Shown one piece after another: positions 8,927 to 17,729 of a stretch of DNA of 64,000 nucleotides. The position numbers and the translations under genes are program-made. The notes beneath the pieces are model-generated. The model was not told where the DNA came from and ran no database searches. It worked only from the letters and a program-made list of their open reading frames with translations. How positions within the stretch are numbered: the stretch's first letter is position 1; each line of letters starts with the position of its first letter. Source of the DNA: SLFH01 sp050486265 (GTDB lineage Bacteria > Planctomycetota > Phycisphaerae > Phycisphaerales > UBA1924); the NCBI GenBank assembly GCA_050486265.1, contig JBJHCY010000003.1, forward strand, positions 248,001 through 312,000. The letters run 5' to 3'.

Positions 8927-9278
8927 GATGAGCACGCTCCGTACGCCGGCAGACCGACAGCGTGCCGGAAGCCTCAAACGGACCGCCGGTCGCAGCGTCT
9001 GCGCAACTGAGTTTGAGAAAAAGTCCTTCGGTCCTGTACTGTCCGCCAACGAGACCCGGACGACTCCGAGTTGATCGAAGCTTACCAGCCCGCGGCCCGC
9101 CCACAACTTCCGGACAGTCAAGGTTGTATGAGGATCTCATCAAGAGAACAAGCGTCGGTGACGACGCCTTCACGGTCACCGATAGCCGTCCCGCAACGCC
9201 GCACAGCTTTATTTACAAAGGCGAGCCCCGAATCGGGTATCCGCTTGTTTACTCGTCTGATCGCCCGCCCGCACCCCG

Positions 9279-9318
9279 GACGCCGACCTCAGATCGCAGC
9301 GATGAGCCGGGTCCGATC
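9279..9318 (+). repeat. Dispersed repeat family B, diverged copy 2
   Basis: GGACGCCGACCTCAGATC followed by GCAGCGATGAGCCGGGTCC, matching the copies at 4931 and 9429 with several substitutions. Confidence 0.65.
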
Positions 9319-9331
9319 CACACAAAAGACC

Positions 9332-9362
9332 GTGGCACGGGCGTCCCGCCCGTGCGAAAGCG
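9332..9362 (+). repeat. GTGGC-headed palindrome, GGGCG/CGCCC type
   Basis: Head GTGGCAC, then GGGCGTCCCGCCC, then GTGCGAAAGCG. An almost identical copy is at 58931-58961 and an inverted one at 24763-24786. Confidence 0.8.
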
Positions 9363-9428
9363 CTGTCGCTCATTCCGCCCACGCTCAATCGCACCATCGC
9401 TCCAAGCCCGAGCGGACTTCGTCCCACA

Positions 9429-9464
9429 TGACGCCGACCTCTGAGCGCAGCGAAGAGTCGGGTC
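9429..9464 (+). repeat. Dispersed repeat family B, copy 3
   Basis: GACGCCGACCTCTGAGCG followed by CAGCGAAGAGTCGGGTCC, almost identical to the copy at 4931-4966. Confidence 0.75.
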
Positions 9465-9562
9465 CATCACGCGGTCAACATCCCGACCGTGCAAACGCGA
9501 TGCACGGCCTAAGCGCCGGTTACATCCCAGTCGCGTTCATCCGCAAACCATCGCCTTTGTAC

Positions 9563-10126
9563 TTACCCCGCCCCCGCCAACACCCTCCGCCCCCGCATCG
9601 CGCCCCAAACCCTCCCGATCCCCAAAACCGCTCCCAAGAGCACGAACCCGAAAACCAGCCCGTTCACGATCAGCCCCGGCCTGATCTGCGTCGGCGTCAT
9701 CCTCCCGCGCCAGCCCACGGCGTACCCCGGCGTCTCGACCATCCGCCGACCCTCGTACACCTCCGTCCCCGTCAGCGCAACCAGCGGCCACCCGAACCCG
9801 CGGCTGATCGAGCTCCGATCCGGCCCCGGCAACATGACCCAGCCCGGAACGACGCCCTCTTCAACAGGCTGGTTGTCGAGAAAGAGCTGGGGCGGATCCG
9901 GCGTCGTGTCGTACTGGCGGATCCCAAACCCAGACGACTCCACGAGCACCCATTGCCGCGAGCCGTCATCGACCAGCACAAACCGATCGGGCATCAGCGC
10001 GCCGGGCGCCGGCGCAGTTACACCAAAAAACATCGCCTGCAACGCCGCCAACGAGACACCCGCGCCGAGGCAGACCACCACCAGCACAGCCAGCTTGAGA
10101 TTCGTCTTCCCGTTCTTCATGCTCAT
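9563..10126 (-). CDS. Hypothetical protein with two transmembrane segments
   Basis: A 187-residue protein. A hydrophobic segment at about residues 11-32 (LAVLVVVCLGAGVSLAALQAM) and another near 152-172 (GLIVNGLVFGFVLLGAVLGI) bracket a soluble, probably periplasmic domain with FVLVDDGSRQWVLVESSGFG. The gene overlaps the stop of the upstream gene by ATGA, so the two are almost certainly translationally coupled. No family was recognised, and the partner gives no function. Confidence 0.65.
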   Translation of the reverse strand: MSMKNGKTNLKLAVLVVVCLGAGVSLAALQAMFFGVTAPAPGALMPDRFVLVDDGSRQWVLVESSGFGIRQYDTTPDPPQLFLDNQPVEEGVVPGWVMLPGPDRSSISRGFGWPLVALTGTEVYEGRRMVETPGYAVGWRGRMTPTQIRPGLIVNGLVFGFVLLGAVLGIGRVWGAMRGRRVLAGAG

Positions 10127-11334
10127 GGCCTCTCCGTGCCTTCCCGCTCGGGCTTGGGGTTCTCTGTGCGGTCGCGTTGCAACACGAACGCGCCCTGTAT
10201 CCTCGGCGTCACCCCGATGGGCCTATCGACCGCTCGAATCGCGCCCGTGTCGTGGTTCAGGCGGTACAAGCGCCCGCTCGTCCAGCCGCCGATGAGGAAC
10301 CGCTGGACCAGCGGCATGTACATGCACGAAACCAATCCGCTTCGATGCCCTCGGACCGTCCGCAGCCCGCCCGGCAGACCCGTGATCGAGTCCCATGTCA
10401 CTTCGCCGTCGACCAGGCGCGCGTACTGCCAGCGCTCGCGCCCGTCCACCGTCCATTCGCGGACGATCGGCGTCGTCGCCGACGCGTTCTCAAGGCGCGA
10501 GACAAGGCCGGGCCTGACCTCTTCCACGGTCGCGCCATCACGACCAAACCGCACCAAGTGCCCTGACGAGAGCAATGCCGTCGAATCATCGAACCACGCG
10601 ATGCGGAGGTTCCTGGCCGAACCGATCTTCACGCTCTGATCGTGCCTTCGGAGCGAAGGCGCCGGCCCGCCTGTCTCCACACGCCCGAGGTACGCGGTCT
10701 GCGTGCGGTCGCCCGCCCACACGGCATGCCCCGCCGGCGAAAAGCTGGCCGCGAGAATCAATGTCCGACCCTCGGCCCCGAAATCGATCTCGTGGAACGC
10801 TTGCCCGTCCCACACAATCGCCTCAACAGGTCCGTCGGGGCGGACCTTCCGCCCGACGATCACCGGCCACGAGGACGACTCCGCCAGCACCTCCTCAAAC
10901 CCCCTGTCGCCGACATCGTGCCGCACGACCTCGCCGTCATCGCCGACGACCAACACCTGCGGCACAAAGTCCTCCACCGGGATCGTCTCGATGTCCTTCA
11001 TCTTCTGGTAGCTGTTTCTTTGCGCGGGACCGATGTAGAGCGAGCTGTCGCCGACAAAGCCGACTTGGCGATGGTGCCATTGCAGATCCACAAAGACCGA
11101 CCTTCCGCGCTCCCGGTACGGAACGCCCGTGGCGTCGGCCAGACGCGCCGCGACGCCGAACTCGACCGGCTTGTCGGACGGCAGCAGTCGCAACGAACGG
11201 GCCGTCCCCGACATCTCCACGGTGAGGTACACCGGCTCGTCACCCGCCCCGGGCGCCGCACCGCGAACACCCGCCGCCGGCGCGGCAATCGAGCAGACGC
11301 AACAAAGCAGGAACATCGCCGACTTCAAGATCAT
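10123..11334 (-). CDS. Hypothetical exported protein, possible beta-propeller
   Basis: A 403-residue protein with signal peptide MILKSAMFLLCCVCSIAAPA. A GGGAG ribosome site lies about five bases before the chosen ATG. The mature part is beta-rich, with repeating VxDGxx/GRxxRYxL turns such as WDGQAFHEIDFG, FSPAGHAVWAGDRT and IGGWTSGRLYRLN, which suggests a propeller. No catalytic motif was found. It is the first gene of a two-gene operon with the membrane protein that starts at 10126. Confidence 0.6.
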   Translation of the reverse strand: MILKSAMFLLCCVCSIAAPAAGVRGAAPGAGDEPVYLTVEMSGTARSLRLLPSDKPVEFGVAARLADATGVPYRERGRSVFVDLQWHHRQVGFVGDSSLYIGPAQRNSYQKMKDIETIPVEDFVPQVLVVGDDGEVVRHDVGDRGFEEVLAESSSWPVIVGRKVRPDGPVEAIVWDGQAFHEIDFGAEGRTLILAASFSPAGHAVWAGDRTQTAYLGRVETGGPAPSLRRHDQSVKIGSARNLRIAWFDDSTALLSSGHLVRFGRDGATVEEVRPGLVSRLENASATTPIVREWTVDGRERWQYARLVDGEVTWDSITGLPGGLRTVRGHRSGLVSCMYMPLVQRFLIGGWTSGRLYRLNHDTGAIRAVDRPIGVTPRIQGAFVLQRDRTENPKPEREGTERP

Positions 11335-11453
11335 CGCAAGCTCCCTCGACCGGCCCGAACCAGACCGCCCGCCCCAGCCTACCGAAGCAAGCCCCAAACC
11401 ACAAGAAAAACGCCGGCAAGCAAAGAGCTCACCGGCGAAAGGCCCCAAAGGCG

Positions 11454-11525
11454 ATGTCTCTCCGTCTCTCCCTCTCTCCGTCTCTCTCCCGCCCCTCCGT
11501 GCCTAAGTCCCTCCGTGCCTTCCCC
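11454..11525 (+). repeat. Polypyrimidine tract with CTCCGTGCC repeats
   Basis: CTCCGTCTCTCCCTCTCTCC leads into repeated CTCCGTGCC units, just downstream of the metK stop. It resembles in reverse the GGCACGGAGGCACGAAG array at 38892-38928. No hairpin terminator is visible for metK. Confidence 0.5.
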
Positions 11526-12716
11526 TCACCCAATCGCCTTCTTCAACGCCTCCGCCTTGTCCGTCTTCTCCCAGGTGAAGGTGTCGTACGACGCCGTCGA
11601 GCCGTCGACTTTGGTCCGCTCGACCTTCCCGGGCACGCGACCGAAGTGGCCGTGACGCGCAGACGGCGTGTAGATCGGCGCTTTCAGACGCAGCGTCTCG
11701 ATGATCCCCCGCGGCGTCAGCGGGAACACCTCACGCACCGCACGAGCGATCTTCTCCGGCGCAACCTCGTTCGTCCCGCGGCAATCCACAAACACGCTCG
11801 TCGGCTCGACCACGCCGATCGCGTAGCTCAGCTGCACCTCGCACTCCTCGGCCAGACCCGCAGCCACGATGTTCTTGGCGATGTACCGCGCCATGTACGC
11901 GGCCGAGCGGTCGACCTTCGTCGGGTCCTTCCCGCTGAACGCCCCGCCCCCGTGACGACCGCGCCCGCCGTAGGTGTCGACGATGACCTTCCGCCCCGTC
12001 AGCCCGACATCGCCGTGCGGCCCGCCGATCTCGAAGCGCCCCGTCGGGTTCACATGCACCGTGATGTTGTCGTTCCACCACTCCCCGAGCACCGGCTTGA
12101 GGATCTCTTGGACGCACGCCTTCTTCAGATCGTTCTGACGCTCGTTCCACATCGGACCGTGCTGCGTCGAGAGCACCACCGTGTCCACACGCACCGGCTT
12201 GCCCGCGTCGTCGTACTCGACGGAGATCTGACTCTTGGCGTCCGGACGCAGCGCCTCGATCACCTTCTCCCGGCGCACCTTCGCCTGACGCTCGACGATC
12301 CGGTGCGAAAGCTGGATCGGCAGCGGCATCAGGTCCGGCGTCTCTTGGCACGCAAAGCCGAACATCATCCCCTGGTCGCCCGCGCCCTCCTTGTCAACAC
12401 CCAGCGCGATGTCCGGGCTCTGCTTCTTGATGGAAACAAGCACGGCGCACGACTCGGCGTCGAACCGCATGTCGCTGGAGGTGTACCCGATCTCCCGGAT
12501 CGTCTCGCGCACCACATCGTCGATCTCGACATACGCGTCGGTCGTCACCTCGCCGGCGACCACCGCCATCCCCGTCGAGACCAAGGTCTCGACCGCCACG
12601 CGCGAATTCGGATCCTCCGTCAGCATCGCGTCCAGGATCGAGTCGGAGATCTGGTCGGCCACCTTGTCGGGGTGCCCCATCGAAACGGACTCGGAGGTAA
12701 ACAGGTGCGAAGGCAT
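11526..12716 (-). CDS. metK: S-adenosylmethionine synthetase
   Basis: A 396-residue methionine adenosyltransferase that makes SAM from methionine and ATP. Diagnostic parts are FTSESVSMGHPDKVADQISD at the N-terminus, the hexapeptide GAGDQG with MMFGFA, and the P-loop-like GGGAFSGKDPTKVDRSAAY. Length is normal for the family. The ATG is preceded by AAGGAGC; in-frame codons before it are not conserved. A stem-loop and a promoter are visible in the leader (see 12764-12804). The gene is monocistronic. Confidence 0.97.
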   Translation of the reverse strand: MPSHLFTSESVSMGHPDKVADQISDSILDAMLTEDPNSRVAVETLVSTGMAVVAGEVTTDAYVEIDDVVRETIREIGYTSSDMRFDAESCAVLVSIKKQSPDIALGVDKEGAGDQGMMFGFACQETPDLMPLPIQLSHRIVERQAKVRREKVIEALRPDAKSQISVEYDDAGKPVRVDTVVLSTQHGPMWNERQNDLKKACVQEILKPVLGEWWNDNITVHVNPTGRFEIGGPHGDVGLTGRKVIVDTYGGRGRHGGGAFSGKDPTKVDRSAAYMARYIAKNIVAAGLAEECEVQLSYAIGVVEPTSVFVDCRGTNEVAPEKIARAVREVFPLTPRGIIETLRLKAPIYTPSARHGHFGRVPGKVERTKVDGSTASYDTFTWEKTDKAEALKKAIG

Positions 12717-12763
12717 TGAGGCTCCTTGGCTCTTGGCGGCGCACGGCCGGGTGTTGCTTGATC

Positions 12764-12804
12764 CATTCATCCGGATCTTTGGATGAATGCCGGTCGCTAG
12801 TCTA
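12764..12804 (-). promoter_or_regulatory. metK promoter (-10) and 5' stem-loop
   Basis: On the minus strand an extended -10 box, TGCTAGACT, lies at 12799-12806. It is followed directly by a perfect inverted repeat, CATTCATCC/GGATGAATG, with an 8-nt loop at 12764-12789. The stem-loop would be at the very 5' end of the metK mRNA, about 47 nt before the start codon. No known SAM or SAH riboswitch consensus was recognised. Confidence 0.5.
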
Positions 12805-12884
12805 GCACACCTTCAGCCGCCAAGGCCACAAATCAGGACCAAACACGCGCCCACGCCCAGCCCACGCCGCACCCCCGAGCCCGA

Positions 12885-12890
12885 TACCCT
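12885..12890 (+). promoter_or_regulatory. Candidate leaderless -10 box for purM
   Basis: TACCCT ends six bases before the purM ATG. No Shine-Dalgarno sequence is present. Confidence 0.45.
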
Positions 12891-12896
12891 CTCCCC

Positions 12897-13988
12897 ATGC
12901 CGAACACGAGTCAGCCCGGGCCCGGTCTCACCTACGCCGCTGCGGGCGTCGACCTCGACAAATACGACTCGTTTATCCGGACCATCGGCCCGATGATCCG
13001 ACGCACCCACACCCCCCGCGTCATCGACAACCCCGGCGGCTTCGCCGGCCTCTTCCGACTCGACTACAACGAGCAACTCTTTAAACGCAACTACAAAAAC
13101 CCCGTCCTCGTCGCCTGCACCGACGGCGTCGGCACCAAGCTCAAGCTCGCCCAGCAGCTCAAAATCTACAACACCGTCGGCATCGACCTCGTCGCCATGA
13201 GCGTCAACGACCTCATCGTCCAAGGCGCCGAACCCCTGTTTTTCCTGGACTACATCGCGATCCAGGCCGTCGACAAGGCCCGCGACGCCGCGCTGCTCGA
13301 AGGCATCGCCAAAGGCTGCGAGATGTCCGGCGCCGCCCTCCTCGGGGGCGAGACCGCCGAAATGGGGGATCTTTACAAGCCCGGCGAATTCGACCTCGCC
13401 GGCTTCGCCGTCGGCGTCGTCGAGCTCCACAGGGCCACCGACCCCCTGCGCGTCCAGCCCGACGACATCGTGCTCGCCCTCGCCTCCGACGGCGTCCACT
13501 CCAACGGCTACTCCCTCGTCCGCAAGATCATCGAGCACGCCTCCCTCGACCTCGAAAAGACCTACCCAGACCTCGACCCCGAGAAAACCCTCGGCGAGGT
13601 CCTGCTCACCCCGACCCGCCTCTACGCCCGCCCGATCGTCCGCCTCCAGCGCAGTTATCGGGTTAAAAAGGTCATCTCGGGCATGGCCCACATCACCGGC
13701 GGCGGCCTCGCCGACAACCTCGCCCGCGTCTTGCCCGACAAGGTCGACGCCGAGCTCGTCAAAGGCTCGTGGGACATCCCCCCGGTCTTCGGCTTCCTGC
13801 AGAAGCACGGCCGCGTCGAGGACGCCGAGATGGCCCGCGTCTTCAACATGGGCGTCGGCTACTGCGTCATCGTTCGACCGACTTTCGCCGCCTCGGTCAC
13901 CCGACGCCTTGAGCGCCTCGGCGAGCGGGTTTTCCAGATCGGTCGGATTGTCGAGGGTGGGGGGACGGTCCGGGTGGTCGACGCCTGA
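12897..13988 (+). CDS. purM: Phosphoribosylformylglycinamidine cyclo-ligase (AIR synthetase)
   Basis: A 363-residue PurM that closes the imidazole ring of AIR in purine synthesis. It begins with LTYAAAGVDLDKYDSF, then has VACTDGVGTKLKLA, the PurM/PurL-type metal and phosphate segment. VSVNDLIVQGAEPLFFLDYIA-like sequence, GGETAEMGDLY and GGGLADNLARVLP follow in the expected order. A hairpin, CCCGCCC/GGGCGGG, with no U-tract lies just after the stop (13995-14011). The start is leaderless-like. It is divergent from metK; no other pur gene is nearby. Confidence 0.95.
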   Translation: MPNTSQPGPGLTYAAAGVDLDKYDSFIRTIGPMIRRTHTPRVIDNPGGFAGLFRLDYNEQLFKRNYKNPVLVACTDGVGTKLKLAQQLKIYNTVGIDLVAMSVNDLIVQGAEPLFFLDYIAIQAVDKARDAALLEGIAKGCEMSGAALLGGETAEMGDLYKPGEFDLAGFAVGVVELHRATDPLRVQPDDIVLALASDGVHSNGYSLVRKIIEHASLDLEKTYPDLDPEKTLGEVLLTPTRLYARPIVRLQRSYRVKKVISGMAHITGGGLADNLARVLPDKVDAELVKGSWDIPPVFGFLQKHGRVEDAEMARVFNMGVGYCVIVRPTFAASVTRRLERLGERVFQIGRIVEGGGTVRVVDA

Positions 13989-14108
13989 CGACGCCCCGCC
14001 CGCAGGGCGGGCTCAGGACACACCCTGCCGGGAGCCGATTGAACCCACCGGCGGCGCCCCGGGCGCCGCGAGCCAACCAAACCTCCGCATCGAGCAAAGA
14101 ATCAGACC

Positions 14109-16118
14109 ATGCCACGCGATATCCCAGTCGGCAACGGCGACCTCCTGATCACCTTCGACCGCCACTACCGCATCAGGGACCTCTTCTACCCCTATGTCGG
14201 GCGGTACAACCACTCCCTCGGCCATGTCCAGCGCTTCGGCGTCTGGGCCGACGGCAAATTCGCCTGGATCGAAGACGACGAGTGGGAACGCGAGGTCCGC
14301 TACAAGGCCGACACCCTCGTCACCGATGTCCGCCTCGTCCACAAGGGCCTCGAACTCGAGCTCCACTGCGCCGACGCGGTCGACTTCCACGAGCCGGTCT
14401 ATTTCCGCAAGGTCGTCGTCCACAACCTCGCCGACCGCCCGCGCGATGTCCGCGTCTTCCTCCACCTCGACCTCTCGATCGCAGAGAACGCCGTCGGCGA
14501 CACCGCCAACTACGACCCCTCCACAAGCGCCGTCATCATCTACAAGCAGGACAACTACTTCCTCGTCAACTGCTGCGACCAGCACAAGTGCGGCATCGAC
14601 CACTGGGCCATCGGCACCAAGCGGCTCGGCGGCGCAGAAGGCACCTGGCGCGACGCCGAAGACGGCAAGCTCGGACGCAACGCCATCAGCCAGGGCTCCG
14701 TCGACGCCACCGTCGGCTTCAACCTCCAGATCCCCGCCAAGGGCGAGGGCCACCTGCACGCATGGATCGCCTTCGGCCACGCCTACGACGAGGTGAAGGA
14801 CCTCAACCGGCGCATCCTCGAAACCGGCCCCGAGCGCATGCTCGGACGCACCGAGGCGTACTGGAAGCTCTGGTGCCGCAAGGAGCCCGTCGACACCACG
14901 CCCCTGCCCGAGCATGTCCGCGACCTCTTCTACCGCTCGCAGCTGGTGATGCGCACGCAGATCGACAACCGCGGCGCCATCATCGCCGCCAACGACTCGG
15001 ATGTCACGCAGTTCGGCGGCGACCACTACTCGTACTGCTGGATGCGCGACGGCGCCCTCGTCGCCTACGCCCTCATCCTCGCCGGCCAGAGCGAGCTCTC
15101 GCGCAGCTTCTTCCGCTACAGCGCCAAGTGCATCGGCGACCAGGGCTACTTCCTCCACAAGTACTCGCCCACCGGCGCACTGGCATCAAGCTGGCACCCG
15201 TGGATGCTCGACGGCCAGCGCGTGCTGCCCATCCAGCAGGACGAGACCTCGCTCGTCGTCTGGGCGCTCCGCAAGCACTTCGAGACCTTCCGCGATGTCG
15301 AGTTCGTCAAGCCCCTCTACGAGCAGCTCGTCGCAAGGCCCGCAGAGTGGATCCTCGAATACCGCGACCACAACGGCCTGCCCCTGCCGAGCTGGGACCT
15401 CTGGGAAGAACGCCGCGGCATCCAGACCTTCACCGTCGCCTCGACCATCGGCGCCCTCAACGCCGCCGCCGCGTTCGCACGCGACTTCGGCGAACTCGAC
15501 AGGGCCGCCGCCTTCAAGGAAGGCGCCGAGCGTATGCGCGGCGCCATGAAGCGCCACCTCTTCAACGAACAGGCCGGACGCTTCGCACGCCTCGCCGTGC
15601 CCAACGAGGACGGCACCTACCGCCTCGACATGACCTGCGATTCGGCGAACTTCGCCCTCTTCGCCTTCGGCGCGTTCGAGGCCAACGACCCCAAAATCAT
15701 CGAGGAGATGCGCCAGCTCAAAGAAGCCCTCTGGATCAAGACCGACATCGGAGGCTGCGCACGCTACCAACGCGACTACTACCACCAGATCGAACGCAAC
15801 GATATCGAAAAGGTCCCCGGCAACCCGTGGGTCATCTGCACCCTCTGGCAGGCCCAGCACGCCATCGAGGTCGCATCGAGCGTCGACGAACTCCGCAAAA
15901 CAGTCATGCCGTACCTGGAATGGTGCGTCCAGCGGGCCGATCCCTCGGGCGTCATGGCCGAGCAGTTCCACCCCTACACCGGCGACCCCATCTCCGTCAG
16001 CCCGCTGACCTGGAGCCACTCGACCTTCGTCGTCGTCTGCCTCCACTACCTGCGCAAGCACGCCGAGCTCACCGGCAAGCCGATGTTCAAGCCCGCCGCC
16101 GACTTCGCCACCGCCTGA
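14109..16118 (+). CDS. Glycoside hydrolase family 15 protein (glucoamylase/trehalase-type)
   Basis: A 669-residue cytoplasmic-looking GH15 enzyme without a signal peptide. The N-terminal about 260 residues form the beta-sandwich typical of prokaryotic GH15 (PVGNGDLLITFD, DLFYPYVGRYNH). The (alpha/alpha)6 barrel contains YSYCWMRDG (307-315) and SWDLWEERRG (428-437), which holds the catalytic acid at E433 or E434. A second Glu in VMAEQFHP (E618) fits the catalytic base. Family members hydrolyse alpha-glucosidic bonds in maltooligosaccharides, isomaltose or trehalose; the substrate here is unknown. It follows purM by 120 bp with no obvious functional link. Confidence 0.9.
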   Translation: MPRDIPVGNGDLLITFDRHYRIRDLFYPYVGRYNHSLGHVQRFGVWADGKFAWIEDDEWEREVRYKADTLVTDVRLVHKGLELELHCADAVDFHEPVYFRKVVVHNLADRPRDVRVFLHLDLSIAENAVGDTANYDPSTSAVIIYKQDNYFLVNCCDQHKCGIDHWAIGTKRLGGAEGTWRDAEDGKLGRNAISQGSVDATVGFNLQIPAKGEGHLHAWIAFGHAYDEVKDLNRRILETGPERMLGRTEAYWKLWCRKEPVDTTPLPEHVRDLFYRSQLVMRTQIDNRGAIIAANDSDVTQFGGDHYSYCWMRDGALVAYALILAGQSELSRSFFRYSAKCIGDQGYFLHKYSPTGALASSWHPWMLDGQRVLPIQQDETSLVVWALRKHFETFRDVEFVKPLYEQLVARPAEWILEYRDHNGLPLPSWDLWEERRGIQTFTVASTIGALNAAAAFARDFGELDRAAAFKEGAERMRGAMKRHLFNEQAGRFARLAVPNEDGTYRLDMTCDSANFALFAFGAFEANDPKIIEEMRQLKEALWIKTDIGGCARYQRDYYHQIERNDIEKVPGNPWVICTLWQAQHAIEVASSVDELRKTVMPYLEWCVQRADPSGVMAEQFHPYTGDPISVSPLTWSHSTFVVVCLHYLRKHAELTGKPMFKPAADFATA

Positions 16119-16317
16119 TTCTGAAAGAACGGGCGCAGGGCGCGGGGAGCCGGGCGCAGAAGTGGCTTCGCTTTGCGGACGAGACTTGCGTGCAGGCTCG
16201 GGTTCGCGTCCTGGGTTGAACGCTTGGTTTCAGGCGATCAGGAACAAGAGACAAGCCGCGGCCGAAGGCCGCCTCCACCCCAGCGCCCCGCGTCCAACAC
16301 CCAGCGCCCCAGCCCGA
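16119..16317. repeat. Intergenic G/C-rich repeat region
   Basis: Between the GH15 and FliN-like genes lie GGGCGCAGGGCGCGGGG and a mirrored CCCAGCGCCCCGCG. These flank a GCGGCCGAAGGCCGC palindrome. A similar layout occurs at 33461-33590. Confidence 0.5.
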
Positions 16318-16656
16318 TCACCCCTGCCCGGCGAGCATCGCCTCGGCGAGTTTGTCCTCATCGGTCTCGGCTTCTGACGGCTTGGCGGCCTTGACGCCGC
16401 CCATCGCCTCGATGCGGTCCTTCAGGTCACCGATGAAGCTGACGCGGATCCCGAAGTTCTCGCCGACCTTCACCGCGTTGCCGCAGCCGATCGCCTTGTT
16501 GTTGACCATCAGGTCCAACTCCTCGTCGGCGTGCTTGGGCAGCTCGACGATCACGCCCGGGGCGAGGGCGACCACATCGGCGAGGGTCATCGTCCGCTCA
16601 CCGAGACGGACGACCACCGGGACCTCCAGCTTCAGAATCGATTCCAGATCGGCCAT
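16318..16656 (-). CDS. FliN/SpoA-domain protein (flagellar C-ring type)
   Basis: A 112-residue protein, nearly all of it a SpoA surface-presentation domain. LESILKLEVPVVVRLGERTM, LAPGVIVELPKHADEELDLMVNNKAIGCGNAVKVGENFGIRV follow the FliN pattern. FliN forms the cytoplasmic C-ring of the flagellar switch with FliM and FliG. A GGAG site lies before the chosen ATG. No other flagellar gene is in the window, so it may serve a remote fli cluster or a type III-like system. The C-terminal tail is acidic. Confidence 0.85.
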   Translation of the reverse strand: MADLESILKLEVPVVVRLGERTMTLADVVALAPGVIVELPKHADEELDLMVNNKAIGCGNAVKVGENFGIRVSFIGDLKDRIEAMGGVKAAKPSEAETDEDKLAEAMLAGQG

Positions 16657-16797
16657 ACCGACTCCATCGACCGACCCGCCCCCCGGGTTCAGGGCGCAGC
16701 GCCGGACAGACGGCCTTTGCCGCAAACCGGGTGCCACACCATGCACTGAGCGGCCGTCAGCTTGGGTCGTTTTATCCGCACCCGGTGTCGAGTCGGC

Positions 16798-17184
16798 TCA
16801 GTTTGTTGAGCCGGGGCCGATTTTATGAGCCTCTTCGAGCATCGAATTCCAGGGCGAGGGATCTCGCTGCATCAGCTCAAGCATGCGGCGGCCCCAGGTT
16901 GGTGGGGGCTGGACCCCTTGCTCCCAGTTCCGGAGTGTCGACGGTGACACGCCGAGCAGCCGCGCAAAGACGGCCTGACTCGCCCGGAACGACCGCCGAA
17001 CCTCCCGGACCTCTTCTGCCGTGAACGGCTTCGGATCAAGCCGCAGTTCGACGGTCCGCACCGTGAACCGCTGTTCGATCGGAACGCCATCGCGGAGCGC
17101 GTCGCGAAACTCGGTCAGCCCCTCGATGATCCCATCCGCGATCCGGCGATCGCTTCGATCGTCATTGTCCTGCCGTTGGGCCAT
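16798..17184 (-). CDS. HTH antitoxin, HigA-like
   Basis: A 128-residue XRE-type DNA-binding protein. The helix-turn-helix is SQAVFARLLGVSPSTLRNWEQG at about residues 79-100, followed by the QPPPTWGRRMLELM helix common in HigA/YdaS-type antitoxins. The N-terminal part is charged and may wrap the toxin. It starts 15 bp after the upstream RelE-like gene, the toxin-first order typical of higBA. It probably represses the promoter at 17659-17686 together with the toxin. Family is inferred from the motif and gene order. Confidence 0.8.
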   Translation of the reverse strand: MAQRQDNDDRSDRRIADGIIEGLTEFRDALRDGVPIEQRFTVRTVELRLDPKPFTAEEVREVRRSFRASQAVFARLLGVSPSTLRNWEQGVQPPPTWGRRMLELMQRDPSPWNSMLEEAHKIGPGSTN

Positions 17185-17199
17185 GCGTTCCGCTCCGTT

Positions 17200-17613
17200 T
17201 CACCCTCGTTCAAGCCTGTGCCGCAGGTACCGGTCGATCTCTTCGAGCAGCGATCGAATCGACTGCGTCTCCCGAGGCGTGAGCGTCAGTTTCTCACTCT
17301 TGCCGTACGCGGTCACGAGCACGACGGTGCCCGCCATCGGGAAGTACGCGTAACAAACTCTCGCGGAGGCCCGCTTGCCGACATTCGTGCCGTGTCGGCT
17401 GAATCGCAGCTTCCGCAAGCCTCCCGTGCCCGGCTCGACAGGGCTCCGAGAGGGATCGATCTGGATCGCCATCTCCAGCGCCCGAAGGTCGTTGTCGTCG
17501 CACCCCAGCCGCGCCCACGCCCGGACGAACGGATCCAGTTGCACGAATGTAAGCCAGCTCTTCGGATCGTTCAGCCGCACCTGTGCGCCCCCGCTCGCCA
17601 GCGTGTTCAGCAA
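17200..17613 (-). CDS. RelE/HigB-like toxin of a type II toxin-antitoxin pair
   Basis: A 137-residue basic protein with the RelE-like pattern: a helical N-terminal half (ALEMAIQIDPSRSPVEPGTGGLRKLRFSR), then beta strands VCYAYFPMAGTVVLVTAYGKSEKLTLTP and a C-terminal helix IRSLLEEIDRYLRHRL. Family toxins cleave mRNA at the ribosome. Basic residues lie in GGLRKLRF and YGKSEKL, where HigB keeps its active site. It is the first gene of a two-gene operon with the HTH protein and has its own promoter/operator. Active-site residues cannot be confirmed by eye. Confidence 0.75.
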   Translation of the reverse strand: MLNTLASGGAQVRLNDPKSWLTFVQLDPFVRAWARLGCDDNDLRALEMAIQIDPSRSPVEPGTGGLRKLRFSRHGTNVGKRASARVCYAYFPMAGTVVLVTAYGKSEKLTLTPRETQSIRSLLEEIDRYLRHRLERG

Positions 17614-17658
17614 CCCGACTGCAAATGAGTTCGGCCAGATCGCGCATCGACACCAAGA

Positions 17659-17686
17659 ACTATACCAAGAAATGGTACAGAATCAA
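17659..17686 (-). promoter_or_regulatory. Promoter and palindromic operator of the toxin-antitoxin pair
   Basis: On the minus strand TTGATT (17681-17686) and TATAGT (17659-17664) are separated by 16 bp. A perfect inverted repeat, TACCA/TGGTA with a 5-nt centre (17663-17677), occupies the spacer and overlaps the -10 box. This placement suits autorepression. The start codon is about 46 nt downstream of the -10 box. Confidence 0.65.
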
Positions 17687-17729
17687 GACCGAACGACGAT
17701 ATCGAGTGCGAACTGCCTGTTATCGGGCT

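Larger units (their letters stand above)
8927..9562. other. Intergenic region carrying three dispersed repeats
   Basis: About 640 bp hold no convincing gene. They contain two copies of repeat family B and one GTGGC-headed palindrome. The promoter of the pseudopilin gene must lie at the left end; no clear boxes were found. Confidence 0.5.

Noticed and set aside
12717..12896. SAM or SAH riboswitch upstream of metK
   Set aside because: Only one stem-loop is present and the leader is short; the multi-helix aptamer cores of known SAM classes do not fit.
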